From: Atopsyche davidsoni
Lineage: Eukaryota; Arthropoda; Insecta; Trichoptera; Hydrobiosidae
Direction of reading: 5' to 3'
NCBI GenBank assembly: GCA_022113835.1
Contig: JAILWY010000010.1
Span: 9,013,001 to 9,077,000 of the forward strand
Length of the DNA: 64,000 nt
Shown: positions 13,357-27,985 of the stretch, piece after piece
Layout: each line of letters begins with the position of its first letter
How positions within the stretch are numbered: position 1 is the stretch's first letter
Notes under the pieces: model-generated
Database searches by the model: none
Seen by the model: the letters and a program-made list of their open reading frames with translations, nothing else
Told to the model about the DNA's origin: nothing
Translations under genes and position numbers: made by a program

Positions 13357-16300
13357 GTAATTTATGTATTTTTTAAATAACATTTTGACTGTTTGATACA
13401 CATATAATAATATACACGTTACAACTTTGATAGCACTCACGCTGGATCTGGAGTTTGACCGTTTAATGTGTTTGTTTTGGATTAATACTATTCTGGATGT
13501 GGGACAATAAGTGCTTATCTGAAATTCACATCTTTTTAATTGAAATGAAAAATCAGTCCGCTCGAGTAATCAATCCGAAAGGAAAAAGTAAGCGTTACTA
13601 ACAAGTGCGCTTACCTGATTTATTGCGTAGACTATTTATTTAAATCATGCTTCAATTTTAAATGCTATTTCAATGGTCGTTTAACAAACCGAAAGATTAT
13701 AGACAAAATAAATTTGAGAGCCGAGCGAAGGATTTTTGTGTTTAGGAAATAATCTAAGTAAAAAATGGACGGTAATGGTTGTTATTTACATATATTTATG
13801 ACAATTTAATAATATTCATGTATTTTTACATAACATTTTGATTTATATATAATTAACAGAAAAAATTTTTGGAAAAAACATAATTTTTCAGTAGACAGAA
13901 TTTTTTTCTCATGTCGTTACACTTCTTTCGTTTTAATGTAATTATCGAAGGTCACTGCCATCATGTTATAAATGATTGAGTAACATTGTCGAGGGAGATG
14001 ATATATTTTAATATCAAAATCTTAATGTAAAGTTAATATATTATATATGTATGCAATACATTTAAAGCCTCCTTCATGTGTTTTGGATATCCTCTATGCA
14101 TTTTTAAAATATCATACAAAACTTCTAAAATACTTTCTATGGTGCATCGCTTACATTATTTTACGCTTTCTCTACCTGTTTATAAAATAAGGGTTTACGT
14201 GCTAATCCATTAATTATCACAAATTTTGTAAAATCACCCGCTAAATTGAATTTAATGAGGTAAATTGATTCATTTCATTAAAATGTATATGTTTTTTTAA
14301 GAACCAGTATCATTCAGATGTACATTATTTTACCTTAATATCAAGATATAGTAATGTTTGTAGAACCATATCGCCAAGTTTAATATACCCTTTTGATCGA
14401 AAATCGTGGCAAATCAACAATCATGCCCCATCGTATCGACTGGGCATTGTTTTTTTGTTAGTTTGATAGTAAAAATGTTTTTTTTAGAATGAAATCAAAA
14501 TTTAAATTTTTAACTGGAAAACAAAAGTTAATTCAAGTTAAATAATAAAAGTTTTTAAGTTCGTAAGTGAATTTAATACATGTCAGTAATATATTTGTAT
14601 CTCAATATGGTTCATAATCTGCATTAGCAATTTTATTTATTTGTTATAAATAAAATTGAGTCAACGTAGCATTGTTGCCATAAAGAATTTAATGTCATGA
14701 CACTTTTAAAAATTAATTGAAATTGATTAACTAAAATATGTCATCGCAATATTTCACATTTTACAGTTGTGGATAAAATCAATTTAGTCATGGATGCATT
14801 TATATACTTGATTTATATATTATTTTTAATTAGACATTGTTAATCAAATGACATATGTTCATTAATACGGTAATACATTATATTATATTTTATTATTTTT
14901 TGTGTTTTATTCAAATGTTTTTAATACGCAGCAAAATTATTTTGATTGAATATTTTTAAGAACACTAAGAGCACGGCTGCTATAGATGTTTTCAGCTGAA
15001 GTCAAACTAATTGTGAAATATAGAAATATTGAAGTTCAAATGATTAAAACTTTTAGGGCTTTTTAAAATTTTTCTTTAAACGGTAATATAATACTTCCTA
15101 AACTGTAATGAATAACTTCAAACACACGTACTTTCATGTCCGGTATATTGCAATGGACAACACAATTCATTGTGATAACGTTCAAAAGTTCACCTGTTGT
15201 TCAATTGGGAGGTTTAATTTATAGGAAACCTTTATTCTACAATCAGCGCCCAACACATAATGAAATAATGAACTTTACAATTAGTATCCCGTATACATAG
15301 AAAGACATTTAGCATGGAATCAAATATCACTATTGAAATTTATGTAAAGTAAATAAATTGTGTCATTAATTACCCATATTGTAATGAGTATTTATTTAGT
15401 CTTTAACACGTAATCTCGATTAATTCGATTAATTTAAATAGAATATAACTTACCACTTAGAAAATCTGGTAGAAAATATTACACTTATGCACTTAAAAAA
15501 TATTACATTTATATTCGTTTTTATCCGACATAAAAAATATAATAATTTCAATAATTATAAGGCTTATATCATATATGATATAATATACACCATTAATAAA
15601 TATATTGACCGAGAGGCATGTGGTTATTTAATTTATTTTAGTACACCATGTAATTACTCACGTGCAAGTATTTGATGATCTTTTGCGTACGAATTTTATA
15701 ATTTTGGAATGACTGTTAAGTTTTTTTTGTTTAAATAAATATTTATGACACCTTTTTCATGATGTGATTATTTTTATGGAAAAGGTCGTTTAATAAATTC
15801 AAATCATTTTTAAATGATTAATAATACTTTAAGGGAAAAAAACAAATTAAGAGATATTTGTTGATAATATCATGAATTTTACTATGTGTATCGAACTGAA
15901 AATCCTAAGCGTATCGGATGACTGAACTCTATATGTTTTATATAAATCAATTGAAATTGGTTCTTAAATTACAATACGTTTAGAGAAATTGGATCACTTG
16001 CACCCATATACTTTTAAAAAAATTATTTGTTTGTTTTATCAAAATTTATCATTAATTTTTTTTATTCTATCACAATGATAAATAAGTCTTATTTTATTTA
16101 AATGTACTTAATATCTACTTTTACAGGGCTATGACGAATGTATTCGTCTACTTTGCAGAAAACTTCTGGTATCGTTCGTGAAATTACTATTTTCACTGTG
16201 TTTGCTTCTTCACCTTTGGATCCAGCATGCAATGCTCAATCAGAGTTTAATAAACATATCTCAGTCACTTCTAATTAGATAAATGCTTTTTTGGGAAGTA

Positions 16301-19300
16301 CTATCTGGAGAGCTGGATAGTTATAAAATATAAACAAAATACTCTGAATCCACTTTCACGGTTTAAATGAAGTATTTGCATTTGCAATCCTAACATGTTC
16401 TTCTCTTGGCTTCAGTTTCTAGCCCATGCTAAAATGACTCGTTAATTAAATGGATTGGATTATCAGAAGTAAAATATTTTTTTTTAAATTAAATTTTGTA
16501 TAATATTGTCAAAGCACGATTACCGTTCCTTACTTATCCGGCTCTCTTATATTTATAAATTATAATTGTAGCTTTTGTAGGTGAGATATAATACAATGCT
16601 TAATCATCAGTATACACTGCACAAAATAATCAATAATTAATTAACTTGGGGAAATATATGGCACATTTTTAATCGCTTGATTGACAAGTTGTGAAATATA
16701 TTAGAATAAGTATGATCAATATACAAGCTAGCATGTAATGTTTGTACAAAATCTATTATAGAGATATATAAAAACTTAATATTATTACAAGTGCTATAGA
16801 TGTTCTATTGAAAATAAAACGTACATACATGGTCAAAGGATTTTTTTATAAATAAATAAAAATCTCCGCAATATTCTGGGAAACGGTGGATTCTTCTATT
16901 TTAACATGCGTGGGTTTGTTCATCTTCACCGTATCTCTATAGTTATTTTTTAAATCGCATTAATAGCAAATACATCGTAACTAAAGCATCAACTGATAAA
17001 TGATTAGACCTTTATAATTTTTCTAAAACCTAAAAATATAAAATCTTGCGAAAAGTTACTCCTCTTCAGGTACAACATGAGAGAATAATATTATATTTTT
17101 CAACTCCAACACCAACACCAATTATTAAATAAAAAATAAAACGTTTTTAGTAGATTACTGAAATATTCCACCATATTGACGTAATTTCGTTTAAACATGT
17201 ATTTACATTTGTTTTTAAATTAGAACTTCACGTAATAAATCATAATCAAAAATTAAAAAAATGAGATTGACCATTTAGTTATTAAGTTGTTTCTAATATA
17301 CTCAATAATACTCAAAATATATACATATATATATATAAATATATACTAACAAATGCATATGTAATATGTTAACATGTCTCCTCAAACACTTAAATCTGAT
17401 TTATTTTTTTAATGAAAACTGAAAATGTTATTTTTAATCGATTTAAGTCATTTAGTCAATTATATTTTTTTATAGCATAAAAGTACTGTGAAATCCTCTA
17501 CTTATAGAAGCCAAAATCTTGATTAAAATTTTTAGTTTCATTTAAAAAAAATTGTTGTGTTATTTTTAAATTTATTTGTTTCCATCAGGGTTTTCGAGAA
17601 GATCCGCCAGTACTTCGGGGCGCAGAGCGAGAGCATACCCATGTCTTTCGTCCTGGGCTTCTACGTCAGCCTCATAGTCAAGCGATGGTGGGAGCAGTAC
17701 AAGCTCCTTCCGTGGCCGGACACCCTTGCCCTTTTCATCAGCGCCGGCATCCCCGGAGCGGTGAGTCTTTCGAGTTGTATATTTATTACCCAAGTGATCA
17801 AATCCCAAAGGAAACATCTTTTTAAAAACGTAAAAACTATCAGATTTATATTTGAAATACTGTTGAATACTCAAAACGAAAAAGATTATAAAATTATACG
17901 TCATTTGCTGCGTTATATGCAACATTGCTCAAAAACGCAGAGAAAGTATCCTTTTTTACAAAAACGAAAAGTTACTTCTTTATTATGAAAATAACAATAA
18001 TCCTCATGTTAAGTTGATGTACGAGTATACAGTAACTATATTCTACATACTTTAAAAATAAAATAATTCAATAAAAATTCTAATTTATTTCAAATTCTAA
18101 GTAAAACTAAATTATAAGTTATTTTTAAACTATTTCCAAAGTTAACAAGACACGTTGAATTGAATTAAGACTTTTCTTTGGGTAACTCAGAAACCATCCC
18201 GGCGTTGAGCTGTGGCACGGGATGTATCATTTTATTATCTTTTAAACTCAGCGGTTGCTAACCAGGAACTGTGAACGGTTCTCAAAGCCACTCGCATCAG
18301 GTAAAAGCGACCCAAATAAATAAGAGAAACTATTCTTGCACCGCGAATGTAGCGCCTGCGAGTTAACTATTGCCTGGCTAGTTATGACAATACCAATGGA
18401 CTATCTTACTTTCCTGAAAGGTATAAGGTATCACTATACAAATTCTTTATATCAAAATCCTTTCAATTATTTTTTAATAAAAATGTATTTATTTTTATAT
18501 AATTATTATCATAATCATTTACCTTGGAAAAATCTTATATAGATATGGATGCATCATATTATTTACTGTCTAGCTTAGAGTTGTTCATTGTTTTTGGTAA
18601 TTGCATAGTTTGCAAGCGAGCAAAAACATATTTGTTTTTCACCTTTATTTATAAATTATGATTCATTTTAATTCAATGTCAAGATAGTTCAATGTCATTT
18701 TGAATTTCAGCGGGAATTTTATTTACAAATTTACTAAAATCCAAAGATTCCATAGGAAATATTCATTATATATTTTTCGATATATTTTCAAGGAATTTCA
18801 ATCCCACACACACATGTATATAAATATATTTATACATATATATTATTATTTATTCAATCATTATTATCTATTTTATATATATATATAAAATAGATAAAAA
18901 CCTTTAATTTGGAATATTCGTATAATTAATCACTTCAATAAATAACTATAATAAGTGTTATTTTTAACATTTATTTATGCATTTTGATAATAACATTTAA
19001 ATGGCAGTTGTTTTAAAAAAAAAAGTCGTTCTCATAAAAACGATTAGTTGGGGAGAGAAAGTAAATAAGACAGTTCGCATAATATTCCCGGGAATTTGTT
19101 AAGCAAATAGATGCTCTGAAGAAGAAAAAACTACATCCCAGGTAAGTAGTTTTTAGCAGCTACACATGTGTGGCAATTCAAACAAAGAAGTAGCCTTGGT
19201 TTAATTTTTCTTGATACTAAGAAATAAAAGCAACCCGTTGTTAGATATAAATTGCATTTATAGGTTGTAGAGAAGATGTATATGAAGAGATTTTGTCTCA

Positions 19301-22300
19301 AAATCCAAGTTTTTTAAAGAATTAATGTACTCGTACTTTGAAAAAAAAAAACACCTATTTATCCAAGGTAATAAAAACATTATAATAGAAAAAACGCGAG
19401 AAAACGTGCATTTTCAAACTTTTAGTTGGCAGCCTTAGAAATGTTCTTTTTGATTAAACTTTTAGCTGTCCTTTTTTAAATTTTATTGCTGCTCATTTAC
19501 GAGGACGTATTTCAATATAATTTTTACTATGATTGTTTTTACGGCCTCATTAAAATGTAATAAAACCAGTTCTCTAAACTACCTCTGAAATATGCAAATA
19601 AAACATACATTTTGTTTATACTTAATTCTATTTGGAATAGATACACAACAAAAACTTTGGTGTAACTTTTTTAATTTAAAATAAACCTTTACAACTACAT
19701 ACTCATTGAAGATAATATAAATATGATTGCTGTGAACATGTACCTGTCTTGTAATTCTGAAATATTAGTAAGGTTACTACTTCTTTACTGACTTGAAAGC
19801 CTTCATTTCCCTATCTCAATATTTACGTGTGCGCCAAAAATGAGCATTTTTATGATTCAAGCGACCACATATGAATTATTTATTTCATTTATATTTTAAC
19901 CGTATTTTATGGTCTATGCAACTACAGTTTTTATTTTTTTTTCAAGCCAAATTCTCAAAATCTCCATGACGTCATAATTTTTCGTTAAGAAATAAAAATT
20001 TACTTTATGAACAGCAAACTTATTACTTTGCTGAGGTTTTTAAAGTAAAATCTTCTTTTCTCCCTTCTCCCCTGTAGTAAAGTATTGCAACTTAATAGTT
20101 TGCTTTGATATATCTTAATAACTACCCCAAAGAGGACGCATAAAAAAATATAAAATAAGGTGATTCAATAAGATTTGGTAAAACATAGCATTTTATGATA
20201 TGTTTTATTAATCAGAAGTGTCATTATAGAATGTATTTTATTAATTACATTCTATAATTACTCTCAGTGAGGAATTCATGAATACGATCTATTGATAGTA
20301 TTAATAAATTCCACACTCGAAACTTGTCTTGACTTAGGCAATGTAAATAATGAATTCTACTTGCAGAATAGTCCTTACTCCTACAAATACTGTAAGTGGC
20401 AGAACGTTTGCTTGTTTTCATTCAAATTAAATTATAACTAGTAGTTAAACTGATTCTCACTCCGGGAGGAGAGTGTCATACTACTATCTAAATGAATCTG
20501 TGTAGTTTTTATAAATCAAATTATTATACCGAGCTGCTAACACCTCATTGCAAGTAAAAGTTTTTATATTTAGTTTTTATTTTATGCATTTTATTGCATT
20601 TCTAAAGATTATCGATAAATACACGATAAATCAAAAATTTTACTCCCATAAGCAAATTTTGTGTTAAATATTTTTTTTAAGGTAATCGATTCAACGATAA
20701 AAACATCTTTGATTTTTTGTGACCCCGATTCTATTCGGGCTCATACTTTCACGGTAAATACGGTTTTGTTTTTTGTTCAATCAAAGTGGCATAGTAACTC
20801 AATTGGCAAGCGCGCCAAGCCGCGAAAACCGTAGAAGTGTAGGCTCCTACTCGCATGTCGCGAAATATCCATTTTTCGTTAATTTTTCGTGAATTGATAA
20901 AATTGTAATTATACATAATTAGAATTATAAATTTATTTTTTTAAATTACAGTAGCAGAATTAATGTTTATAATTTAAGGGTATGAAATTATTTCCAAAGC
21001 GTGCACTTTACTACCAGAGTTAGTACCTGCGTCATTGTCACAAGCATTAGCTTCGAGCGCATGAGATGACGGCGTCGGGCTGTTGTATTTCAGAGTGCGC
21101 CTGTAGAGCTTCGGACAGGTATCGATTGGCCAGTTCGGTGTAAACCATGGGTATATCTGAGTTATGGCTAAATTCAATGCATTTATATGTTATCATGGCA
21201 GATATTATTACTGCAGTTTATTCTTTACTGTTATTCTCAGGGCTTCTTCATTGATTCGATTACAATATTTTCCTTAGATTTTTTTAACTAGCTGCAATTC
21301 AGAAATAAAAGGTCAAGGAAAGAAATAAAAGATTTTCAAGAAATTTGAATTTTCATAGTTACGTCAAAGATGAAAATAAAACAGTAAAACGACGTGTTAA
21401 CTTTCATTTTTCTCGTTTGGTGCAAAATATTAAAAGTACATATGTGCGTTACATAACCCGTGTATTGCATTAAAACTAGGAATTTATTAAAAATATATTT
21501 TTGTTTACTTTGCTAAGTCAATATTTTTTAAATACAAAACAACATGGGTCACCTGTTCAACAAGTTCTTTGTTCCCAATCCACAGGTTTGTGATGCTTAC
21601 AACTTTGTAACGACATGTGTATATTTTTGTTTTACTAGAAAAAAGTATGTTTGAAATAAATAGAGTTAAACCATATATAAAAGCAAATCAATAATCCTTT
21701 TATTTATTTTGGTAATGTTATTGTACAAACACGAAAAATAGGCTTACATAAATTGTAACTTACACGAATATTACATTAATTTTATAGATGGTAACAATTG
21801 TTTTGAAGCATGAATTTTAACTTTTATTTTGATAACTCACCCGTATCAGGCTGATTAGGCCCTTCTAATCATAAGTGCATACTTTTAATATTATTTTAAT
21901 GGCTTTTTGAGAATGAGTTTTTTAAATAATGTGCTTTTTTTTTTATATTATTATTTATTGTGAGTGCTTTTATATTGATATTATATTATTTTTTGTAACA
22001 ATACCTGTATATCACATTTAATAATTTACTTTTGTGTTATTTAGTATCACATCATGTCACATCTAATCGTCCATAGAACATAGAGATAGAAGAATAATTT
22101 GGGTAATATACAAAAAGGTTCATATTTTTCCAATTGAAAAAAAAACAAATATTTTTTTTTCCTTGTATATCTGATATTATAAAACGTAAGATTGGTAACG
22201 CGTGATGGTTATTTTTTAATACTTATTACATTGAAGCTGGTGAAATGGTCTTTTTTGAGGGGGGGGGAGGGGGTTAAAATGTAACAGCGTCAAAATTGTT

Positions 22301-25300
22301 ATGTGGTTTCATGGTTGAAATTTGTCAAACGATTCCCAGCAAAGAAAACCGCATAAAGAGAATACTAGTATACAATACCAATAATCCAACGAATCCACTA
22401 TGGATTTATGAAAGTGGTAGTGCACTTTGATAATAATTGTGTTAATTATTGAATAATATATTCGTTATCAGCTTTCATACATTAATTAATTAAAATCCGC
22501 TTGTAACTTAAATTAAAGTTGAAATAATCTTGTCAAAAATATATCTTTAATTAATAATCGATAGTAAAAAATGATAATGTATTATTTAACATTAAAAATA
22601 TTATAATATTAATGACGCGCCAATTGATGAGGTGAAAAGAACAATATATAATTTACTTATGAAAATTATTGAAAATCTCAGTCCACGTAGGTAAGCATAA
22701 AATTTAACGTTTATATTTTAAATATTGGTAATTTTAAACCCATGCTTGTGTATCTGATGCCAACGTAGGGTGGGTTTAAAATTCGGCCCGGAGGGAATTA
22801 ACGCAGCTCGCTCGACCTACGCTGCCATCGAAAACCGATACTGGAACCCGACGGCACTAAAATGACATTGATTGGCATACGTGTACAATCAAAGGGTGTA
22901 GCTTTAGTAAAACTGACTACATGCATCGTCACTACAAAATGGCCGCCCTGTTGTTTGCATCAAAGCCGTCACTACAAAGTTTTAACGTTAGTACAAAACA
23001 CTCGGGCAGCTTTGTTTGCGCCTTGTAGTGAAATTTTAATGCAACGGAGTAACTAAGCAAATATATATGTGAGAACTATAAATAATAGAAGCTGAAGTAC
23101 TGAGATCAAATAAATTATCTATATCATTTAATCTAAATAAATATTTTTAAATATACTTATAACTATGTTGATAAAAAAAATTGCTTAATCAATTTTTCCG
23201 CATTATAACAAATGTGGATATATTTTAGCACCACTTTTGAAAAGAAACACAGTTAATTAGCCATGTTGCTACCCTAAAAATTAATAAATAAATATGATTA
23301 AATTAATAAAAATAAACATTTTCGTTAAGGAAGATGGTAAAAGTTCTTTCGTTTTGAGGAAACCGGGACCGGCAGTAAATAAAAAAAAAAAAAAAATAAC
23401 GAAGTATTACAAAATGAGAGTTCATCGAAACATCAGTATAAATGTCAGTAGTCTTCGTAATACTAATCATTTGATTTTATTTATAAAAAGATACATAACA
23501 ACATATTTACTTTCTAATAGTTCGTAGAGAAATAAATTCACAAATTTATATTGCCATGTTTTTGCATATTTTGCCAATTGAAAAATATAAACATGAACTA
23601 CTCGGTTTATTGTACGAATACGTGAATTTCATAATAATGTTTCGTTAATTAGTTAAACACAATAAAAATATATTGCTCAAGTATAGGTGATTATAATAGA
23701 CATCTGAGCCATTCAAACTAACTGCTTCATAAAAACTCGATAAAAATTCTTTAGAATTCATACCATAAAACTGCGAACAAGAGTGATTGTTGGCACACCT
23801 TCATGCGGACAGTCGGATTACATGTCGTAAAGAAATACTATTCGTAAATTTAATCTGCGTTGCGGGCGAAGCCGAGTGCACGGATATTGCATGGGATCTT
23901 GGAGAGAAGCAAATAAAAACACTGTTGAGGTTGCTTTGAGTTCGTATGTACGAGAGGATGAGGACAAAAATAATAGAACTTTACTGAATCTCCTGCCAGG
24001 AGTAAAAGGCCTTTGTATGTGATGGATAATACTTTTCACATGATACCTCATTCCAAAGACTATATATTTGTGTGTGTGTGTGTGTATTTGTGAAATACAC
24101 AATACACAACCTCTCAAAAAGTGGTAAACCTGTACATCCTTAATTATTCAAGTTATGCCTTAACCTAAATAATTATTTTAATGTTTTAAAATAATTTTTG
24201 TTTTTGATTTCAACATTTAAAACTTTTACTGATATTTCCTTAAAATAATATTGCAAAACACTGATTTCTTGTACGGCACAAATTAAATTCATAGGTTAGG
24301 TTAGGTTGCTGTTATTCGTCTTGTAATGTTTAGTACAAAATAGTATGTCAGTAAGTATGCTCCCTTATTTTATCGTAAGTAATTCAACAACGAGACATAA
24401 ATATTTTATGAAACACAACCATACGAAAAAAATTGGCAGCAATGATAACTTAAGTTCAGTGTTAGATAACAATAACCGAGTATCAAACAATTCTGAAGTT
24501 ATCACTTATTTGTTTCATAATAATTTCAGCCAAGCATCGACAAGAGTCAAACCGCGTTTGTTTCTGCATTTGGCTAACGCACTTAATAAACGCTACCTTA
24601 TTTTCTTGAAACGAGCCGCTACTTTAATGTGCATTTTAAAATAAAATGTTAGATGACTTGCTACTCCCCAAAATTTTTGATTAAATGACAGGACATACTC
24701 TGTACGGATGTTTTAAAAATGAATTTTGAATCGCAATTGCAAAATGTGAAGTTTACGCATTGTGTATCCAAAATATGAATTGAATTATAAGAAATTATAT
24801 CATGTAACTTCGGGTCATTTAAATAGCAATTTTCAATATGTTTCGTTTTTTAGGATACAGTTATAATATGATTGGGCGATGAATAAATGTATCTGATTGT
24901 TACATAATTGTAACAATTATGTTTACATTTACTCATAAGTGTGCTTCCAATAATATTTTTATATTTAAGAGTCCAGAATCATTAATGGAAATGCACAAGC
25001 CAGAAAATAAGAAGATTTATTTTTGTGTGGTACGAATAGGATTTATTATATTTATTATTATTCCATAATTTTTTAATTGTTAAGTTTGACCCGAAAACGG
25101 AAAATTCCTCTCGTTTAGATTAAGAACCTTTTAATTTATATGTGGGGTTATTTCAAGCGTTTTAGAGATTCTGATATTATTTTCTTAAAACTGATATTAA
25201 ATATATTTACATTTTGGATATCTAATCGGTTTAAAGGGAAAATTACGAGAGACTTATGTGACATTAGGCATTTAACACTTGAGTTATGTCTGCCGTCTAT

Positions 25301-27910
25301 GTTTTTTAAATTTTATTTAAAAACTATTAACAAAGACTCATAGTGTGACCTTTGTTTTTTAAAGATAACAATTTTTAACATCTCCTTCTTTGCGTTAAAA
25401 GAAGTTGCATTTTTTTGTATTTGAACAACAAAACTGCTGCTGTCTTCACACGAAGCGATACAATTACGATTGCAATTAGTCAATCCTTATTTTGGGTGTT
25501 TTTTTTATTATTTAGCCAAAGTAAATAGCGCAAAGGAGGATGGCTATTGGTTAATTACCGTTCGGTCGTCAGTTATGTCGAAGCGTACGGAGAAGACTTT
25601 AGAAGCGATTCAAAAGACTAGATTCAATCAACGAGTACTTATTCTGAAAATATATTATGATTTATTTTTTGTATTTACCGTTCTTAGAGCAAAAGTGTAA
25701 AATAGTGATTCATATTGCACTACGGTAAAGTCAGTTTTTTTCGGGCAATATATATTTTTTATATTGATAGCAATAATTTTTTGTTATATTTTTTGCCGGA
25801 ATCAAATTTAATATTCATTAGTTTAAATGCAAGCTTATAATGAATTCCAACGACATCAATATAAGTCGAATGACCAGTAGCCACACATGCAGAAAGCAGA
25901 TAGCCTTGTGGAAAAATGGTCATATTATTGTTTGCAAAACAATAAGTACTTCGTAATTACACGTCTTCGGGCCTTGGGGAACGAATGTATGAGAAAAAAT
26001 ACCAGTAAACTATTCAAAATGCTGAAAGATATGGTTTTAATTTATTTTTAGTTTTGTTTGAGTTACTTATATGATTTTTTTTAATGTTTTAAGTTTTAGA
26101 AATGAAAAAATATAAAATAATTCTATTACTGAGCAATTACTCATGATTTATATTTTTTATTATTTTAGTTTTAATTATAGCATTTCTTTGAATGATATTG
26201 TTTGTGGGTTTGAGTATATTTGTTTGCATACAACATATCATTTTACAGTCTGAAATGGCCAGTTACAAATTTGAACATGCACATCCAGTGCATAGTGCTT
26301 CATCACAATAGGATGGAGATTTGTACTAGTCATTAAATACGCACGTGTGCAGTTAATCAATAGCATTGCTTGTATGTTTTTAATGTTCACGTGTTGTGTG
26401 CAACAAATCTGATGCAATCCTTAATGGTTTTTTTTAACAATAAATATTTGCTACGTGATTAGCTGATTTATGAAACGAATTGAAAGTATTGATTAACACA
26501 TGGACTACCGACAAATTTTTTTATAATCCTTTCAATAAAGATCTGTTTTTTACTGATTAAATATATTATAAAGCTTATCAAATAATTCTATGTTTTAATT
26601 TAATCTATTATTGATTAAAATTATTTTAATGTATGTGTGTATGAATATGCTGAAGATTAAATAGTAAATAAATTGATTATAGGATATAGAATTATACATT
26701 TTTATGAAGAATTACTATATCGTATCATTTCCTTATTCCTGTGTTTTATGAGGAGGTCAGCATTAATATATTGTATGTTGAATCGCATTTAATTATCATT
26801 AATTTACAAAGATTTGATCTTATTCGTGACTCAATAGGCAGTCAGAACACTAATTGTGAGTAGACAGAATGGTAGCCGTTATTGTGAATAATCCAGAACA
26901 TTACACACACACACACGTGTGTTTAAAAAAAAATCTAATTTTTATGAAAACAAGTTATTTTTTATACAATATACTCTATGTTCCCAACGAAACGACAAGT
27001 TTTTTTAGTGTCAATAAAAGTAAGAAAGCTATTTTTGTTATCCTCTCAATAATTCTACCATATATTAGTAGGTGTACGAGAGATTTCCTCAGTTTAAATT
27101 TTAGATAAGTTACAAGGTGAATCGTTTACACTCTATAGTTCAGTGATTCATTTAGCACAGTATGGAGCCCAATAATCAGGTTTCGAGTTCGCTAGGACCA
27201 ACTTAGTGCAGGAAATGGAAATGGGCGGTTGTTGGTGACCGACCGACCGTGTTAATCAAATCTACCGTGACACACCTTCAGCGGGGCTCTCGATAAATCT
27301 GACTGCAGTGGCTATTCAAGTCGGGTGTTCAACACGTAGAATCATAAAATTCATATTTTTAATCACATTGTGGTAAATTAACTGTTCAAAAATAATATCT
27401 ATGTATTTGACATATTATGCACATAATAGATTTTTAACTAAATAAATATTACAAAAATATCTTGAAAAAATGTATTTTTATAAACTAATTTTTTAGTTTA
27501 ATAACATTGTGGTTTTTTCTGTACATTAACAATAACTTAATCAATACTTGTGTACATCTTTACTCGCAAAAATATTGTAACCTGACCATGAACAGAATTG
27601 TTACGCGAAAAATATTTCACAGCGTTTCGATCCGTAGTGTAAACTGAAAAATATTTTATTCAAATGACAATTTTAACAGAACGGAAACATGAGTCGTTCT
27701 CCACACAAGGCTATTATTTTCGCATGTCGAAATACCAACTTCGAATTATAACGATGCGGAAAACCTTTCAGATATTCATGTGTATTGCAATAGCCAGCTT
27801 ATTCGGCTGCTCGAGAGTATCGTTTCCTTCTTATAGGACATATTTTTACCGATTGTAAGTGCTTTCGACGATTCGTCTTAATTCATTTTAAAAGCACAAA
27901 TTTCAATGAT

Positions 27911-27985
<75 letters not shown>

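Noticed and set aside
17572..17925. Minus-strand frame opposite a bestrophin exon
   Set aside because: It is a shadow of the real plus-strand exon.
20786..20870. Functional tRNA gene
   Set aside because: Stems do not pair and the B box is degraded, so it was kept only as a SINE-like relic.
24290..24310. TTAGG-like repeats (insect telomere unit)
   Set aside because: Only about two and a half units; too few to indicate telomeric sequence.
27664..27858. Small frame with a hydrophobic stretch resembling a signal peptide
   Set aside because: Short, no splice context, no similarity; probably chance in intron.
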